Positions 1-8,951 are shown, counted from the stretch's first letter. The stretch: 64,000 nucleotides of DNA from Psychroserpens luteolus (GCF_021032705.1 NZ_JAHVXI010000002.1:248001-312000); one strand, 5' to 3'. Notes: generated by a model from the letters alone, not told the origin. A program made the numbers and translations.

Positions 1-69
1 AAACGTTCCTTCACTACCAGTAAAACCTTGTACGATTATTTTTGAATCTTTATTAACTAAAACGCTCAT
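1..69 (-). CDS. sucD: Succinate-CoA ligase alpha subunit, N-terminal 23 codons (partial)
   Basis: Only the first 23 codons lie in the window; the gene runs off the left edge. The reading begins MSVLVNKDSKIIVQGFTGSE, the typical N-terminus of the CoA-binding Rossmann domain of succinyl-CoA synthetase alpha (TCA cycle, substrate-level ATP/GTP formation). The ATG at 69 is the only sensible start. It is preceded by its own -7 box at 138-145, so it may be transcribed separately from the lpx/efp run upstream. The identification rests on a short but very conserved stretch. Confidence 0.85.
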   Translation of the reverse strand, partial: MSVLVNKDSKIIVQGFTGSEGTF

Positions 70-137
70 TTGTGTTTGTTTTATATGATTTGTGTTTGTT
101 ATTTCTTAATGAATTTTAAAAAGAAAAATTCGCAGTG

Positions 138-145
138 CAAAAATA
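138..145 (-). promoter_or_regulatory. Predicted sucD promoter (-7 box TATTTTTG)
   Basis: On the minus strand 145-138 reads TATTTTTG, a perfect match to the Bacteroidota -7 consensus TAnnTTTG, about 70 bases before the sucD ATG. It lies inside a perfect inverted repeat, GCAAAAA-TAAG-TTTTTGC (137-154), which may be an operator or a weak terminator for the preceding gene. The 5' UTR also carries the direct repeat ATTTGTGTTTGTT twice, exactly 20 bases apart (68-80 and 88-100). No clear -33 TTG was found. Confidence 0.45.
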
Positions 146-173
146 AGTTTTTGCTTATGATTATTAAACCTTT

Positions 174-578
174 TTAAACTTTTATTTCAGCATATGAATT
201 TAAGCTTTCAGAACTATCATCTGCTAACTGACTTATCTCATACCCTTTATAAAGTTTACCATCTTTTACTTCCCATATAGAAATAAAATGTGCTAGAGCA
301 TCTTCTTTTTCTGGTCTTTCAATTGATGTGACATAAATAGTATATCGAGCAGTAATCATATTTTGATCTTCAAGCAGATGACTCACTCTATAATTGAATG
401 ATAAAAACGCTTTTCTTAAACCGTCTAACATGTTTTTAATTCCGTCGTAATCCAATGATGTAAATCCGTTACTACTATTCCAAAGTAATTTGCAGTCTTT
501 ATGAACTAAATCTATAGCATTTTCAGCTTTAGCTAAATCTAAATCGTAAAATGATTTGACGATTTCTTTTGCAGTCAT
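174..578 (-). CDS. NTF2/SnoaL-like fold protein
   Basis: A 134-residue protein with the length and pattern of the NTF2-like superfamily: an N-terminal helix that starts around 'EIVKSFYDL', followed by a cone-shaped beta sheet ending in a 'ISIWEVKDGKLYKGYEI' strand pair, where SnoaL-type proteins carry their WxxxDGKI signature. There is no signal peptide, so it should be cytoplasmic. The start ATG directly follows the stop of the upstream lpxD-like gene, so the two are very likely co-transcribed. Function within the superfamily (isomerase, dehydratase or simple ligand binder) cannot be told from the sequence. Confidence 0.65.
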   Translation of the reverse strand: MTAKEIVKSFYDLDLAKAENAIDLVHKDCKLLWNSSNGFTSLDYDGIKNMLDGLRKAFLSFNYRVSHLLEDQNMITARYTIYVTSIERPEKEDALAHFISIWEVKDGKLYKGYEISQLADDSSESLNSYAEIKV

Positions 579-1514
579 TTATATGTTTTTTAGTTTTTCT
601 AAAATTTCTGGAATCTTTCTGATGGCAGCAATTTCCTTATACTTACTTCTAAAGTCATCGGCAGGTACACCAAAATAACTTTTATGTCCTTCTAATGATT
701 TACTGACACCTGCTTTTGCTGAGATAACTGCCTTTGTTCCTATGGTAATTCCACTGGTAATACCAACTTGTCCCCAAATAGTCACTTCATCTTCAATGAT
801 CACACAACCAGCGATACCAACTTGAGATGCAATAAGACATTTTTTACCAATAACAGTATCATGCCCAACCTGAATTTGATTATCCAATTTTGAACCTTCA
901 CCTATGGTTGTATCTGCAGTTACACCTTTATCTATTGTACACAATGCACCTATATCGACATTATCTTCAACAACAACTCTACCACCAGAACGCAACTGAT
1001 CAAAGCCTTCAGGACGATTTTTATAATAGAATGCACTTGCGCCAAGTACAGCTCCAGCATGAATTGTGACATTATTTCCTATGACTGTATCATCGTAGAT
1101 ACTCACATTAGAATGAATGGTACAGTTATTACCAATAGTTACATTATGACCAATAAAGCAATTGGGTTGAATCACTGTATTCTCTCCAATTTTAGCTGTT
1201 TCAGAAATTAAAACATGAGCCGATTTGAATGGTTTGAAATGTGATGTCAAGGCATTAAAATCTCTAAACGGGTCGTCACTAATGAGCAGTGCTTTACCTT
1301 CAGGACATTCTACCTTTTTATTAATTAGAACAACTGTCGCTGCAGACTCTAGTGCTTTGTCGTAATATTTTGGATGATCTACAAAAACAATATCACCAGG
1401 TTCAACCACATGTATTTCGTTCATTCCCAAAACTGGAAAATCATCTGCGCCAACATATTCTGAATTGATAAGATTGGCAATCTCTTTAAGTGTATACGGT
1501 TTAGGAAATTTCAT
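579..1514 (-). CDS. lpxD: Second LpxD-like UDP-3-O-acylglucosamine N-acyltransferase
   Basis: A 311-residue left-handed beta-helix acyltransferase with an N-terminal LpxD-type uridine-binding region (about 1-100) and then hexapeptide repeats of the form [I/V]G-x4. The catalytic His of LpxD is kept at about H218 (QIQVGHDTVIG). It is shorter than the canonical LpxD at 4377-5405 and diverged from it, so this is an old paralogue and not a recent duplication. It sits three bases downstream of efp at the end of the lpx run. Likely role: N-acylation of a UDP-linked 3-acyl-glucosamine, either the lipid A precursor with another chain length or another amino sugar. The LpxD fold is certain; the exact substrate is not. 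Confidence 0.75.
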   Translation of the reverse strand: MKFPKPYTLKEIANLINSEYVGADDFPVLGMNEIHVVEPGDIVFVDHPKYYDKALESAATVVLINKKVECPEGKALLISDDPFRDFNALTSHFKPFKSAHVLISETAKIGENTVIQPNCFIGHNVTIGNNCTIHSNVSIYDDTVIGNNVTIHAGAVLGASAFYYKNRPEGFDQLRSGGRVVVEDNVDIGALCTIDKGVTADTTIGEGSKLDNQIQVGHDTVIGKKCLIASQVGIAGCVIIEDEVTIWGQVGITSGITIGTKAVISAKAGVSKSLEGHKSYFGVPADDFRSKYKEIAAIRKIPEILEKLKNI

Positions 1515-1517
1515 TCG

Positions 1518-2084
1518 TTATTCCTTGATACGTTCTTTATAAGTCCCTTTTTCAGTTTCAACTTTAATTTTATCACCTTCATTGATAAATAAAGGCACAT
1601 TAACTATGGCTCCTGTTTCTACTGTTGCTGGTTTTGTTGCGTTTGTTGCTGTATTTCCTTTAACACCAGGCTCTGTATGAGTCACCTCTAAAATCACACT
1701 TGCTGGCATATCAACAGAGAGCGGCAAATTGTCTTCAGTATTAATTAACACCGTTACAACTTCACCTTCTTTCATTAGATCTGGTCTATCCAGTGCAGCT
1801 TCTAGCAAACGTATTTGCGTATAATCTGATTCATTCATAAAATGATAAAACTCACCATCATTGTAGAGGTACTGAAATTTATGTGTTTCTACACGTACAT
1901 CATCAATTTTATGTCCTGCTGAAAACGTGTTATCTATCACTTTTCCTGTAGTCACACTTTTTAGCTTTGTTCTAACAAATGCAGGTCCTTTTCCAGGTTT
2001 CACATGTAAGAACTCTATAATTTTGAAGATATCGTGATTATATCTAATGCATAATCCGTTTCGTATATCTGATGTACTTGCCAT
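1518..2084 (-). CDS. efp: Translation elongation factor P
   Basis: Elongation factor P, 188 residues, the normal full length. It binds ribosomes stalled on polyproline stretches and promotes peptide bond formation. The N-terminal KOW-like domain contains the tip loop KPGKGPAFVR, with the conserved lysine at about K32 (equivalent to the modified Lys34 of E. coli). Two OB-type domains follow and the C-terminus ends in the usual 'GDKIKVETEKGTYKERI' pattern. No epmA/epmB genes are seen in the window. It is flanked by lpxA upstream (24 bases) and an lpxD-like gene downstream (3 bases), a common flavobacterial order. Confidence 0.96.
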   Translation of the reverse strand: MASTSDIRNGLCIRYNHDIFKIIEFLHVKPGKGPAFVRTKLKSVTTGKVIDNTFSAGHKIDDVRVETHKFQYLYNDGEFYHFMNESDYTQIRLLEAALDRPDLMKEGEVVTVLINTEDNLPLSVDMPASVILEVTHTEPGVKGNTATNATKPATVETGAIVNVPLFINEGDKIKVETEKGTYKERIKE

Positions 2085-2107
2085 AATTTATGTTGTATAA
2101 TTTTATA

Positions 2108-2893
2108 TTAATTTGATTTGAAATACCCTTTCATAATTCCGCGATGTGAATTCTTAATAAACTGTAGAATTTCATCTCTTTCGGGTGTTGCTTGCATTTC
2201 GGCCTCAATTAAGTCTGATGCCTGCGAGTTGTTATAATTTTTTTGATAAAGAATACGATAAATATCTTGAATTTCTCTAATTTTTTCAGTTGAAAAACCA
2301 CGTCTACGCAAACCTACAGAGTTAATACCTACATAAGATAAAGGTTCACGTGCAGCTTTTACAAATGGTGGTACATCTTTTCTAACTAAAGAACCTCCAG
2401 TTACAAAAGCGTGATTTCCTATAGAACAAAATTGATGTACAGCTGTCATTCCAGCAAGTACGACATAGTCACCAACAGTAATATGACCAGCTAATGTGCT
2501 ATTGTTTGAAAAGATACAATTATTACCAACTACACAATCATGTGCTACGTGGCAATAGGCCATAATCAAACAGTTATTACCAATAACAGTTTTCATTCTA
2601 TCTGTAGTTCCTCTGTTAATTGTAACACACTCTCTTATAGTAACATTATCACCTATTATTGTAAGTGTATCTTCATCGTTATATTTTAGATCTTGAGGCA
2701 CTGCTGAAATCACAGAACCAGGAAAAATATTACAGTTCTTTCCAATACGAGCACCTTCCATAATGGTCACATTACTTCCAATCCAAGTTCCTTCACCAAT
2801 AGTAACGTTACTATAAATGGTTGTAAAAGGTTCGATAACTACATTCTTGGCAATTTTTGCTCCAGGGTGTACGTATGCTAAAGGTTGGTTCAT
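2108..2893 (-). CDS. lpxA: UDP-N-acetylglucosamine O-acyltransferase
   Basis: LpxA, 261 residues, transfers a 3-hydroxyacyl chain from acyl carrier protein to UDP-GlcNAc, the first step of lipid A synthesis in the cytoplasm. The first two thirds are hexapeptide repeats forming a left-handed beta helix; the HVAHD motif (H115 and catalytic H118) and the 'LAGMTAVHQFC' segment are typical. The C-terminal helical domain is present. It lies 90 bases downstream of lpxC/fabZ and upstream of efp. The 90-base gap contains a 30-codon ORF (2890-2982) that starts one base after the fabZ stop and ends overlapping this ATG; it does not look clearly protein-like. Confidence 0.96.
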   Translation of the reverse strand: MNQPLAYVHPGAKIAKNVVIEPFTTIYSNVTIGEGTWIGSNVTIMEGARIGKNCNIFPGSVISAVPQDLKYNDEDTLTIIGDNVTIRECVTINRGTTDRMKTVIGNNCLIMAYCHVAHDCVVGNNCIFSNNSTLAGHITVGDYVVLAGMTAVHQFCSIGNHAFVTGGSLVRKDVPPFVKAAREPLSYVGINSVGLRRRGFSTEKIREIQDIYRILYQKNYNNSQASDLIEAEMQATPERDEILQFIKNSHRGIMKGYFKSN

Positions 2894-2983
2894 TTTTGTA
2901 ATTTTAATTTTTTATAGGTAAAAATGTGTTCGCCTATCAGATTATCCGAACAATGTAGTGCATTTATATTGGCTCGGTTCATT

Positions 2984-4390
2984 TTATTTTACTTTTGAAA
3001 TTTGCGCCATTAATTCTGCTTCTGCACAGAGTTTACCATTGGCATAGGCATATCCTTGCATATGACATATACCACGACGTATAGGTGTGATTAGGTCACA
3101 TTTAAAAATTAAAGTATCTCCAGGAACTACTTTTTGTTTAAATTTTACTTTATCTATTTTCATAAAGAATGTTAGATAATTTTCAGGGTCAGGAACAGTA
3201 CTCAGCACTAAAATTCCTCCTGTTTGAGCCATAGCTTCAACAATCAAAACACCAGGCATTACTGGAGCTCCAGGAAAATGACCTTTAAAGAATTCTTCGT
3301 TCATGGTTACATTTTTCATACCAATCACATGAGAATCTGACAATTCAAAAACCTTATCTAATAATAAAAATGGTTGTCTGTGAGGTAGCATGTCCATAAT
3401 TTGAATCACATCCATTAATGGCTCTTGATTCAAATCTATTTGCGGCACATTATTACGACGTTCATTCTTTATTATTTTAGATAATTTCTTTGCGAACTGG
3501 GTATTGATAAAATGACCAGGCTTATTAGCGATAACTTTTCCTCTTATTCTTGTTCCTACAAGCGCTAAATCGCCTACAACATCAAGAAGTTTATGTCTAG
3601 CTGCCTCATTAGGATGATGAAGTGTAAGATTATCTAATATCCCATTAGGTTTGATGGATAACGAATCTTTATTAAACGCAACTTTTAGTTTTTCGGTGGT
3701 TTCTGCAGATAATTCTTTATCTACATACACAATCGCATTATTGAGATCGCCTCCTTTTATAAGTCCGTGCTCTAACAACATTTCCAATTCATGTAAGAAG
3801 CTAAACGTTCTCGAATCTGAGATGTCTTCTTTAAAATCTGAAATATGATTAAGCGTGGCATTTTGAGTTCCTAGAACTTTAGTACCAAAGTCAACCATGG
3901 TTGTCACTTGATATTCTTTAGCTGGCATAACAATGACTTCACTTCCAGATTCTTCATCTGAATATGATATAACGTCTGACACTACGTACTCTTCTCTAAA
4001 ATCATCTTGTTCTGTAATGCCTGCTTTTTCTAGTGCTTCAACAAAAAATTTGGATGAGCCATCCATAATAGGAGGTTCAGATGCGTCGAGTTCAATAATT
4101 GCATTGTCAATATCTAAACCTACCAATGCAGCTAGCACATGCTCTGAAGTTTGGATAGTCACACCATTTTTTTCTAAGCAAGTTCCTCGTTGTGTATTTG
4201 TTACATAATTAGCATCTGCTTCAATAACTGGAGCACCTTCAAGGTCTACTCTTTTAAATGAAAATCCGTTATTTACAGGTGCTGGAGAAAAGGTTAGTGT
4301 TACATCTTTTCCAGTATGTAAGCCAACTCCTTTAAGAGACACCTCTTTCTCTATAGTTCTTTGCTTAACGTCTGTTTTAATAATTGCCAT
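2984..4390 (-). CDS. lpxC/fabZ: Bifunctional LpxC deacetylase / FabZ dehydratase fusion
   Basis: A 468-residue fusion typical of Bacteroidota. Residues 1 to about 315 are LpxC, the zinc-dependent UDP-3-O-acyl-GlcNAc deacetylase that commits the cell to lipid A: zinc ligands are visible at H84 (SEHVLAAL), H266 and D270 (HKLLD), with a catalytic His at about H293 (GHF). Residues about 325-468 are FabZ, the 3-hydroxyacyl-ACP dehydratase: active-site His in [11 protein letters not shown] (about H371) and Glu in VEAMAQ (about E385). The fusion ties fatty acid elongation to lipid A supply. Its ATG overlaps the end of lpxD by 14 bases, indicating tight coupling. Confidence 0.96.
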   Translation of the reverse strand: MAIIKTDVKQRTIEKEVSLKGVGLHTGKDVTLTFSPAPVNNGFSFKRVDLEGAPVIEADANYVTNTQRGTCLEKNGVTIQTSEHVLAALVGLDIDNAIIELDASEPPIMDGSSKFFVEALEKAGITEQDDFREEYVVSDVISYSDEESGSEVIVMPAKEYQVTTMVDFGTKVLGTQNATLNHISDFKEDISDSRTFSFLHELEMLLEHGLIKGGDLNNAIVYVDKELSAETTEKLKVAFNKDSLSIKPNGILDNLTLHHPNEAARHKLLDVVGDLALVGTRIRGKVIANKPGHFINTQFAKKLSKIIKNERRNNVPQIDLNQEPLMDVIQIMDMLPHRQPFLLLDKVFELSDSHVIGMKNVTMNEEFFKGHFPGAPVMPGVLIVEAMAQTGGILVLSTVPDPENYLTFFMKIDKVKFKQKVVPGDTLIFKCDLITPIRRGICHMQGYAYANGKLCAEAELMAQISKVK

Positions 4391-5405
4391 CTACTTTTTT
4401 TTCTATTTCATTTATAGTTTTAACGATCTTAGGTAAATTTTTGAAGTACACATAAGACTTATTCCAATCACCATAATTGAATGATGGAGATCCTTGAAGG
4501 ACTTCATTGTCTTTTACGTGTCTTCCTATTCCCGATTGTGCTTGAACTCTTACATTGTTACCTATAGTTATATGACCTGCAATACCTACTTGGCCACCAA
4601 TTTGACAATTTTCTCCAATCTTAGATGAACCTGCAATACCTGTTTGAGCTGCTATTACGGTATTTCTTCCTATTTCTACATTATGAGCAATTTGGATTTG
4701 GTTGTCCAACTTTACACCTCTTCGAATTATTGTAGAACCAAGAGTTGCTCTATCTATAGTGGTGGCAGCTCCAACATCAACATGATCTTCGATAATAACA
4801 TTTCCTGTTTGTGGTACTTTGCTGTATTCACCATTTTCATCTGGAACAAAACCAAAACCATCTGCGCCAATAATAACGCCTGCATTAATCACACAATGAT
4901 TACCGATTACAGATTCTGAATAGATTTTAGCTCCAGAAAACACAATTGTATTGTCTCCAATAGTAACATTATCTCCTATATAAGTATTTGGAAAAATTTT
5001 TACATTTTTTCCAATACTAACATTATCGCCTATGTAAGTGAATGCTCCTACATATATATCTTCACCTAATGTTGCAGATTCAGATATAAATGATGGCTGT
5101 TCAATTCCATGCTTATTGAGTTTTACCTGATTATAGTATTCTAAAAGTTTTGAAAAAGATTTATAGGCATCTTCAACCTTTATAAGTGTTGTCGTAATAT
5201 CATTTTCTGGCTCAAACGTTTTATTTACAATAGTAATTGACGCTTTAGTAGAGTATATATACGATTTATACTTAGGGTTTGCCAAAAAGGTCAAAGAGCC
5301 TTCTGTGCCTTCTTCAATTTTTGAAAGTTTAGAAACTTCTACCTCAGGATCTCCTACGATATCACCTTCTAAAATTCCAGCTATTTGTTGTGCTGTAAAG
5401 TTCAT
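4377..5405 (-). CDS. lpxD: UDP-3-O-(3-hydroxyacyl)glucosamine N-acyltransferase
   Basis: Canonical LpxD, 342 residues, adds the second hydroxyacyl chain from ACP to UDP-3-O-acyl-glucosamine in lipid A synthesis. The N-terminal uridine-binding domain (about 1-100) is followed by the hexapeptide beta helix; the catalytic His is at about H241 in [13 protein letters not shown] and the 'AAQTGIAGS' segment follows it. It is the first lpx gene of the run and overlaps lpxC/fabZ by 14 bases. The upstream HD gene ends 31 bases before the ATG, so the whole set may be read from the promoter at about 6690. Confidence 0.96.
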   Translation of the reverse strand: MNFTAQQIAGILEGDIVGDPEVEVSKLSKIEEGTEGSLTFLANPKYKSYIYSTKASITIVNKTFEPENDITTTLIKVEDAYKSFSKLLEYYNQVKLNKHGIEQPSFISESATLGEDIYVGAFTYIGDNVSIGKNVKIFPNTYIGDNVTIGDNTIVFSGAKIYSESVIGNHCVINAGVIIGADGFGFVPDENGEYSKVPQTGNVIIEDHVDVGAATTIDRATLGSTIIRRGVKLDNQIQIAHNVEIGRNTVIAAQTGIAGSSKIGENCQIGGQVGIAGHITIGNNVRVQAQSGIGRHVKDNEVLQGSPSFNYGDWNKSYVYFKNLPKIVKTINEIEKKVDGNY

Positions 5406-5436
5406 TCTCGCAAAAATATGAAAAATGTCTCAAAGT

Positions 5437-6657
5437 TTATTTAGGATAACAGATATAATATTTAGTAACTGGTTTTGATAAAGCTTTAATGCTAAATTGA
5501 TCTGAAGCTTTTGTGATATCTACAACTTTACCTGTCTTTTGCAAAATCTTTATGTTTTGGTTTTCTGACTGATATGCTTGGTTAGATATTTCATCAATAA
5601 AAACAAAGTATTTAGCATCATCCCTAGATATATTATACTTTTCAATTAAATCATCAATATGCATGTTTAGTGTAGATGGTTTAATAGGCTTGTTCTTTAA
5701 TTTAATCTTTAGCAAGTCTCTATTAATAATCATATCACAGAGGTTTTTTAAGATAAAATCATCATGATACTGCCATTGTTTCATTGCCCAAACGATATCT
5801 GAATCATCTAAACGAGAGAATGTTTCCAATGTATCATCAGTAAAGTTTTCAGCTGTTATTTCATTATTAAGAAAATAAGACAAAGCTTCACTCGACTTAA
5901 GTTGCACTCCAGAATTGCTAAGTTCTTTCGCCCGTTTTAAAACACGTACCAACAATTGTTCGGCTACCAAACCAGTTTTATGGAGATATACTTGCCAATA
6001 CATAAAACGTCTAGCAACCAAAAATTTCTCAACGCTATAGATTCCTTTTTCTTCAACAACAAGTCTATCATCAACAACATTAAGCATCGTGATAAGGCGT
6101 TCGCTATTAATATTCCCTTCTGCAACTCCAGTATAAAAACTATCCCGTTTTAAATAATCTGCCCTATCCATATCAAACTGGCTAGAAATCAATTCACATA
6201 AAAATGGACGATGATGCTTTCCTTCAAATATTTTAATCGCCAGCGTTAAACTTCCGTTAAATTCTTCATTGAGTTTACGCATGAAATGCTTCGAAATATC
6301 TTCATGTGAAATCCCATTTACGATACTATGCTCCATTGCATGCGAGAATGGTCCATGACCAATATCGTGCAATAGAATAGCTATATAAAGTGCTTTTTCT
6401 TCTTCTTCGGAAATCACAACTCCCTTAAAACGAAGCACATTAACCGCTTTTTGCATTAAATGCATACAGCCCATAGCATGATGAAAACGAGTATGGTGAG
6501 CTCCTGGATATACCAAATATGATAAACCCATTTGAGAAATTCGTCTGAGCCTCTGAAAATATTTATGTTCAATTAAATCGAAAATATCCGAGTTCGGAAT
6601 AGTAATAAATCCGTAAATTGGGTCGTTAAAGATTTTGAGTTTGTTGTTTGTCTTCAA
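5437..6657 (-). CDS. HD-domain phosphohydrolase
   Basis: About 406 residues, member of the HD superfamily close to dNTPase/SAMHD1-type proteins. Metal-binding residues are visible in order: H in 'HHTRFHHAMG', HD in 'LLHDIGHGPFSH', and D in 'DMDRADYL'. Probably a nucleotide phosphohydrolase, substrate unknown. Start choice: no ATG exists before residue 53 of the long frame; a TTG at 6687 would lie inside the predicted -7 box (6685-6692), so the TTG at 6657, giving the usual 'KTNNKLKIFNDPIYGFI' N-terminus, is preferred. It is divergent from porX and heads the lpx run. A defence role is possible for HD proteins but nothing nearby supports it. Confidence 0.88.
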   Translation of the reverse strand: MKTNNKLKIFNDPIYGFITIPNSDIFDLIEHKYFQRLRRISQMGLSYLVYPGAHHTRFHHAMGCMHLMQKAVNVLRFKGVVISEEEEKALYIAILLHDIGHGPFSHAMEHSIVNGISHEDISKHFMRKLNEEFNGSLTLAIKIFEGKHHRPFLCELISSQFDMDRADYLKRDSFYTGVAEGNINSERLITMLNVVDDRLVVEEKGIYSVEKFLVARRFMYWQVYLHKTGLVAEQLLVRVLKRAKELSNSGVQLKSSEALSYFLNNEITAENFTDDTLETFSRLDDSDIVWAMKQWQYHDDFILKNLCDMIINRDLLKIKLKNKPIKPSTLNMHIDDLIEKYNISRDDAKYFVFIDEISNQAYQSENQNIKILQKTGKVVDITKASDQFSIKALSKPVTKYYICYPK

Positions 6658-6684
6658 ACTGTGGACTTTTACATTAATATTAAA

Positions 6685-6692
6685 CAAATATA
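6685..6692 (-). promoter_or_regulatory. Predicted promoter of the HD-lpx run (-7 box TATATTTG)
   Basis: The minus strand 6692-6685 reads TATATTTG, a perfect TAnnTTTG box. It would place transcription start near 6677, downstream of the candidate TTG at 6687, and so argues for the TTG at 6657 as translation start. It lies only two bases from the divergent porX ATG, so its upstream (-33) region is inside the porX coding sequence. No clear TTG was found there. Confidence 0.5.
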
Positions 6693-6693
6693 C

Positions 6694-8247
6694 ATGAACA
6701 CTATAAATATTCTTTGGGTTGATGACGAAATTGATCTTTTAAAACCTCATATCATCTTTTTAGAACAAAAACAATACAAAGTTACGACCTGTCAAAGTGG
6801 TACCGAAGCAATCGAGATTATTGATGATACTAACTTTGATATTGTCTTTCTAGATGAAAACATGCCTGGCTTAACAGGTCTTGAAACACTAAATGAGATT
6901 AAAGAAAGGCGTGCCAACCTTCCTGTGGTAATGATTACTAAAAGTGAGGAAGAATATATTATGGAAGAGGCTATTGGAAATAAAATTGCCGATTATCTAA
7001 TTAAGCCAGTTAATCCGAATCAAATCTTATTGAGTTTAAAAAAGAATCTAGACCACTCAAGACTTGTTTCGGAAAAAACGACATCTAACTATCAGCAAGA
7101 GTTTAGAAAGATTGCTATGGATTTATCTATGGTAAATACTTTTGAAGAATGGAGTGATCTCTATCAAAAACTAATATACTGGGAATTACAACTGGAAGAC
7201 ATTGAAGATGTAGGAATGACAGAAATACTAGAATCTCAAAAAAATGAGGCCAATGTACAGTTTGGAAAGTTCATTGATAAAAATTATCCAACTTGGTTTG
7301 ATCATAAAGCTGATGCTCCTACATTATCACATAACCTCTTTAAAGATAAAGTTGTTCCTGAATTAAGCAAGAACCAACCAACGCTTTTAATTGTTATAGA
7401 TAATTTGCGTTATGACCAATGGAAAGCCTTTGAACCTATAGTAAATAATTACTATAAAAAAGATTCTGAAGTCCCTTTTTATAGTATACTGCCAACGGCT
7501 ACACAATATGCAAGAAATGCGATTTTTTCAGGTTTAATGCCTGCTGACATGGAAAAACTACATCCGAATTTATGGAAAAATGACATTGATGAAGGTGGAA
7601 AAAACATGCATGAAGCCGAATTCCTCGAAGGACAATTAAAACGTTTAGGCTTGCAACATCTCAAAACTGAATATCATAAAATTACCAATCTCAAATCGGG
7701 TAAAAAGCTTGTTGAGAATTTCAAAACTTTAAAGGATAATGATTTATCGGTTATAGTATACAACTTTGTAGACATGCTATCACATTCTAAAACAGAGATG
7801 GATGTGGTAAAAGAATTAGCTTCAAATGATAAAGCTTACCGCTCCCTTACTGTGAGTTGGTTTAAAAATTCCCCTTTATTAGAAATGATACAGCAAGCTC
7901 AAAATTTGGGATTCAAGCTTATTTTAACTACAGATCATGGTACCATAAATGTGAAGAACCCTTCAAAGGTAATTGGCGATCGAGATACGAGTTTGAACTT
8001 GCGTTATAAAACTGGGCGTAGTTTAACTTATGAAGACAGAGAAGTCTTGGTTGCAAAAGACCCAAAAGCTATTCATTTACCAGCTATTACTATGAGTAGT
8101 TCATTTATTTTTGCTAAAAGTGATTACTTTTTAGCTTACCCAAATAACTATAATCACTATGTAAGTTATTATAGAAACACGTACCAGCATGGTGGTGTTT
8201 CCTTGGAAGAAATGATAATCCCGTTTGTGGTAATGAATCCAAAATAG
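6694..8247 (+). CDS. porX: T9SS two-component response regulator PorX (REC + PglZ domain)
   Basis: 517 residues. The N-terminal receiver domain (1-120) has the acidic pocket D10/D11, phospho-acceptor D54 in 'FLDENMPG' and the 'IKP' lysine. The C-terminal PglZ/alkaline-phosphatase-like domain (about 200-517) carries 'LLIVIDNLRYDQW', 'TDHG' and 'YQHGG' segments that bind metal in this family. PorX is the response regulator of the PorX/PorY system that controls type IX secretion and gliding genes in Bacteroidota. ATG at 6694 is chosen over an upstream GTG at 6661, because it gives the standard 'MNTINILWVDDE' start. The pectate lyase at 13.1-17.7 kb, with a T9SS sorting tail, is a plausible client of the system it controls. 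Confidence 0.94.
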   Translation: MNTINILWVDDEIDLLKPHIIFLEQKQYKVTTCQSGTEAIEIIDDTNFDIVFLDENMPGLTGLETLNEIKERRANLPVVMITKSEEEYIMEEAIGNKIADYLIKPVNPNQILLSLKKNLDHSRLVSEKTTSNYQQEFRKIAMDLSMVNTFEEWSDLYQKLIYWELQLEDIEDVGMTEILESQKNEANVQFGKFIDKNYPTWFDHKADAPTLSHNLFKDKVVPELSKNQPTLLIVIDNLRYDQWKAFEPIVNNYYKKDSEVPFYSILPTATQYARNAIFSGLMPADMEKLHPNLWKNDIDEGGKNMHEAEFLEGQLKRLGLQHLKTEYHKITNLKSGKKLVENFKTLKDNDLSVIVYNFVDMLSHSKTEMDVVKELASNDKAYRSLTVSWFKNSPLLEMIQQAQNLGFKLILTTDHGTINVKNPSKVIGDRDTSLNLRYKTGRSLTYEDREVLVAKDPKAIHLPAITMSSSFIFAKSDYFLAYPNNYNHYVSYYRNTYQHGGVSLEEMIIPFVVMNPK

Positions 8248-8397
8248 GCGTAAGTTTTTTGAAGTCATTTATATGTTAATAAATCTATGTATTGCATAAA
8301 AATCCGATGAAATACACTTTTTTCTAGTTTTTTTCATTAATATTTCTTATTATTGCTCATCAAATTAGGCTGAATACTTTTTTGACACCCTATTATC

Positions 8398-8862
8398 ATG
8401 TCAAAACTATTGGAAATAACATATCATATTGAAGACATTAACGCTGTGTCACAGCAAATTTTAGAGCAATGTAGTTCTAAGACTATTCTGTTCTATGGTG
8501 ATATGGGTGTTGGTAAAACAACACTTATAAAAGCATTAGTAAAAGCCATAGGTAGTGAAGATGAAGTAAGCAGTCCAACATTTTCGATTGTTAATGAATA
8601 TGTAGCTAAAGGTTGTTCTATTTATCATTTTGATTTGTACAGAATTAATGATGAAGAAGAGGCCTTAAATTTTGGTTTTGAAGATTATTTATATACCCAA
8701 AATTGGGTGCTAATTGAATGGCCAGATAACGCTAAAAATTTGTTGCCTGAAGATGTAAATTGCATAGAAATTACACATAAAAATAAGATCTCAAGATCCC
8801 TCAAATTGAGCCAAAACACAACTTTAACCCAGAAAAACGCTATGGAGCAGTACAAAATTTAG
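8398..8862 (+). CDS. tsaE: tRNA threonylcarbamoyladenosine biosynthesis ATPase TsaE
   Basis: 154 residues, the usual TsaE size. It is the small ATPase that drives turnover of the TsaBDE complex, which makes the t6A37 modification in ANN-decoding tRNAs. Visible motifs: P-loop GDMGVGKTT, 'SSPTFSIVNEY' and the 'YHFDLYRI' strand, then 'LIEWP'. It follows porX by 150 bases. The C-terminus has a short Lys/Gln-rich extension. Assignment is secure from motif order and length. Confidence 0.93.
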   Translation: MSKLLEITYHIEDINAVSQQILEQCSSKTILFYGDMGVGKTTLIKALVKAIGSEDEVSSPTFSIVNEYVAKGCSIYHFDLYRINDEEEALNFGFEDYLYTQNWVLIEWPDNAKNLLPEDVNCIEITHKNKISRSLKLSQNTTLTQKNAMEQYKI

Positions 8863-8902
8863 AAAATAAATTGACAACCTAACACCACGTTATTGTTAGA
8901 GA

Positions 8903-8951
8903 TTACGGAAAAACCGTAACTATAGGTGATTATTAGAGCTGTTTTTAACAG
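8903..8951 (+). other. Two short inverted repeats upstream of the micro-protein gene
   Basis: The gap between tsaE and 9021 holds TTACGG-AAAAA-CCGTAA (8903-8919) and CTGTT-TTT-AACAG (8939-8951). Neither is followed by a clean T-tract, so they look more like operator or RNA-structure elements than a terminator. They lie 30-80 bases upstream of the -7 box at 8984-8991. Confidence 0.3.

Noticed and set aside
5437-6657. HD phosphohydrolase as an anti-phage dNTPase
   Set aside because: It sits in a conserved housekeeping order with lpx genes, so a defence role has no support here.
6661-6693. GTG start at 6661 for porX and TTG at 6687 for the HD gene
   Set aside because: The ATG at 6694 gives the family N-terminus of PorX, and the TTG at 6687 falls inside the predicted -7 box of its own gene.
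6694-8247. PglZ domain as part of a BREX or Pgl defence system
   Set aside because: The receiver domain in front and the standard flavobacterial porX neighbourhood identify PorX; no BREX genes are near.
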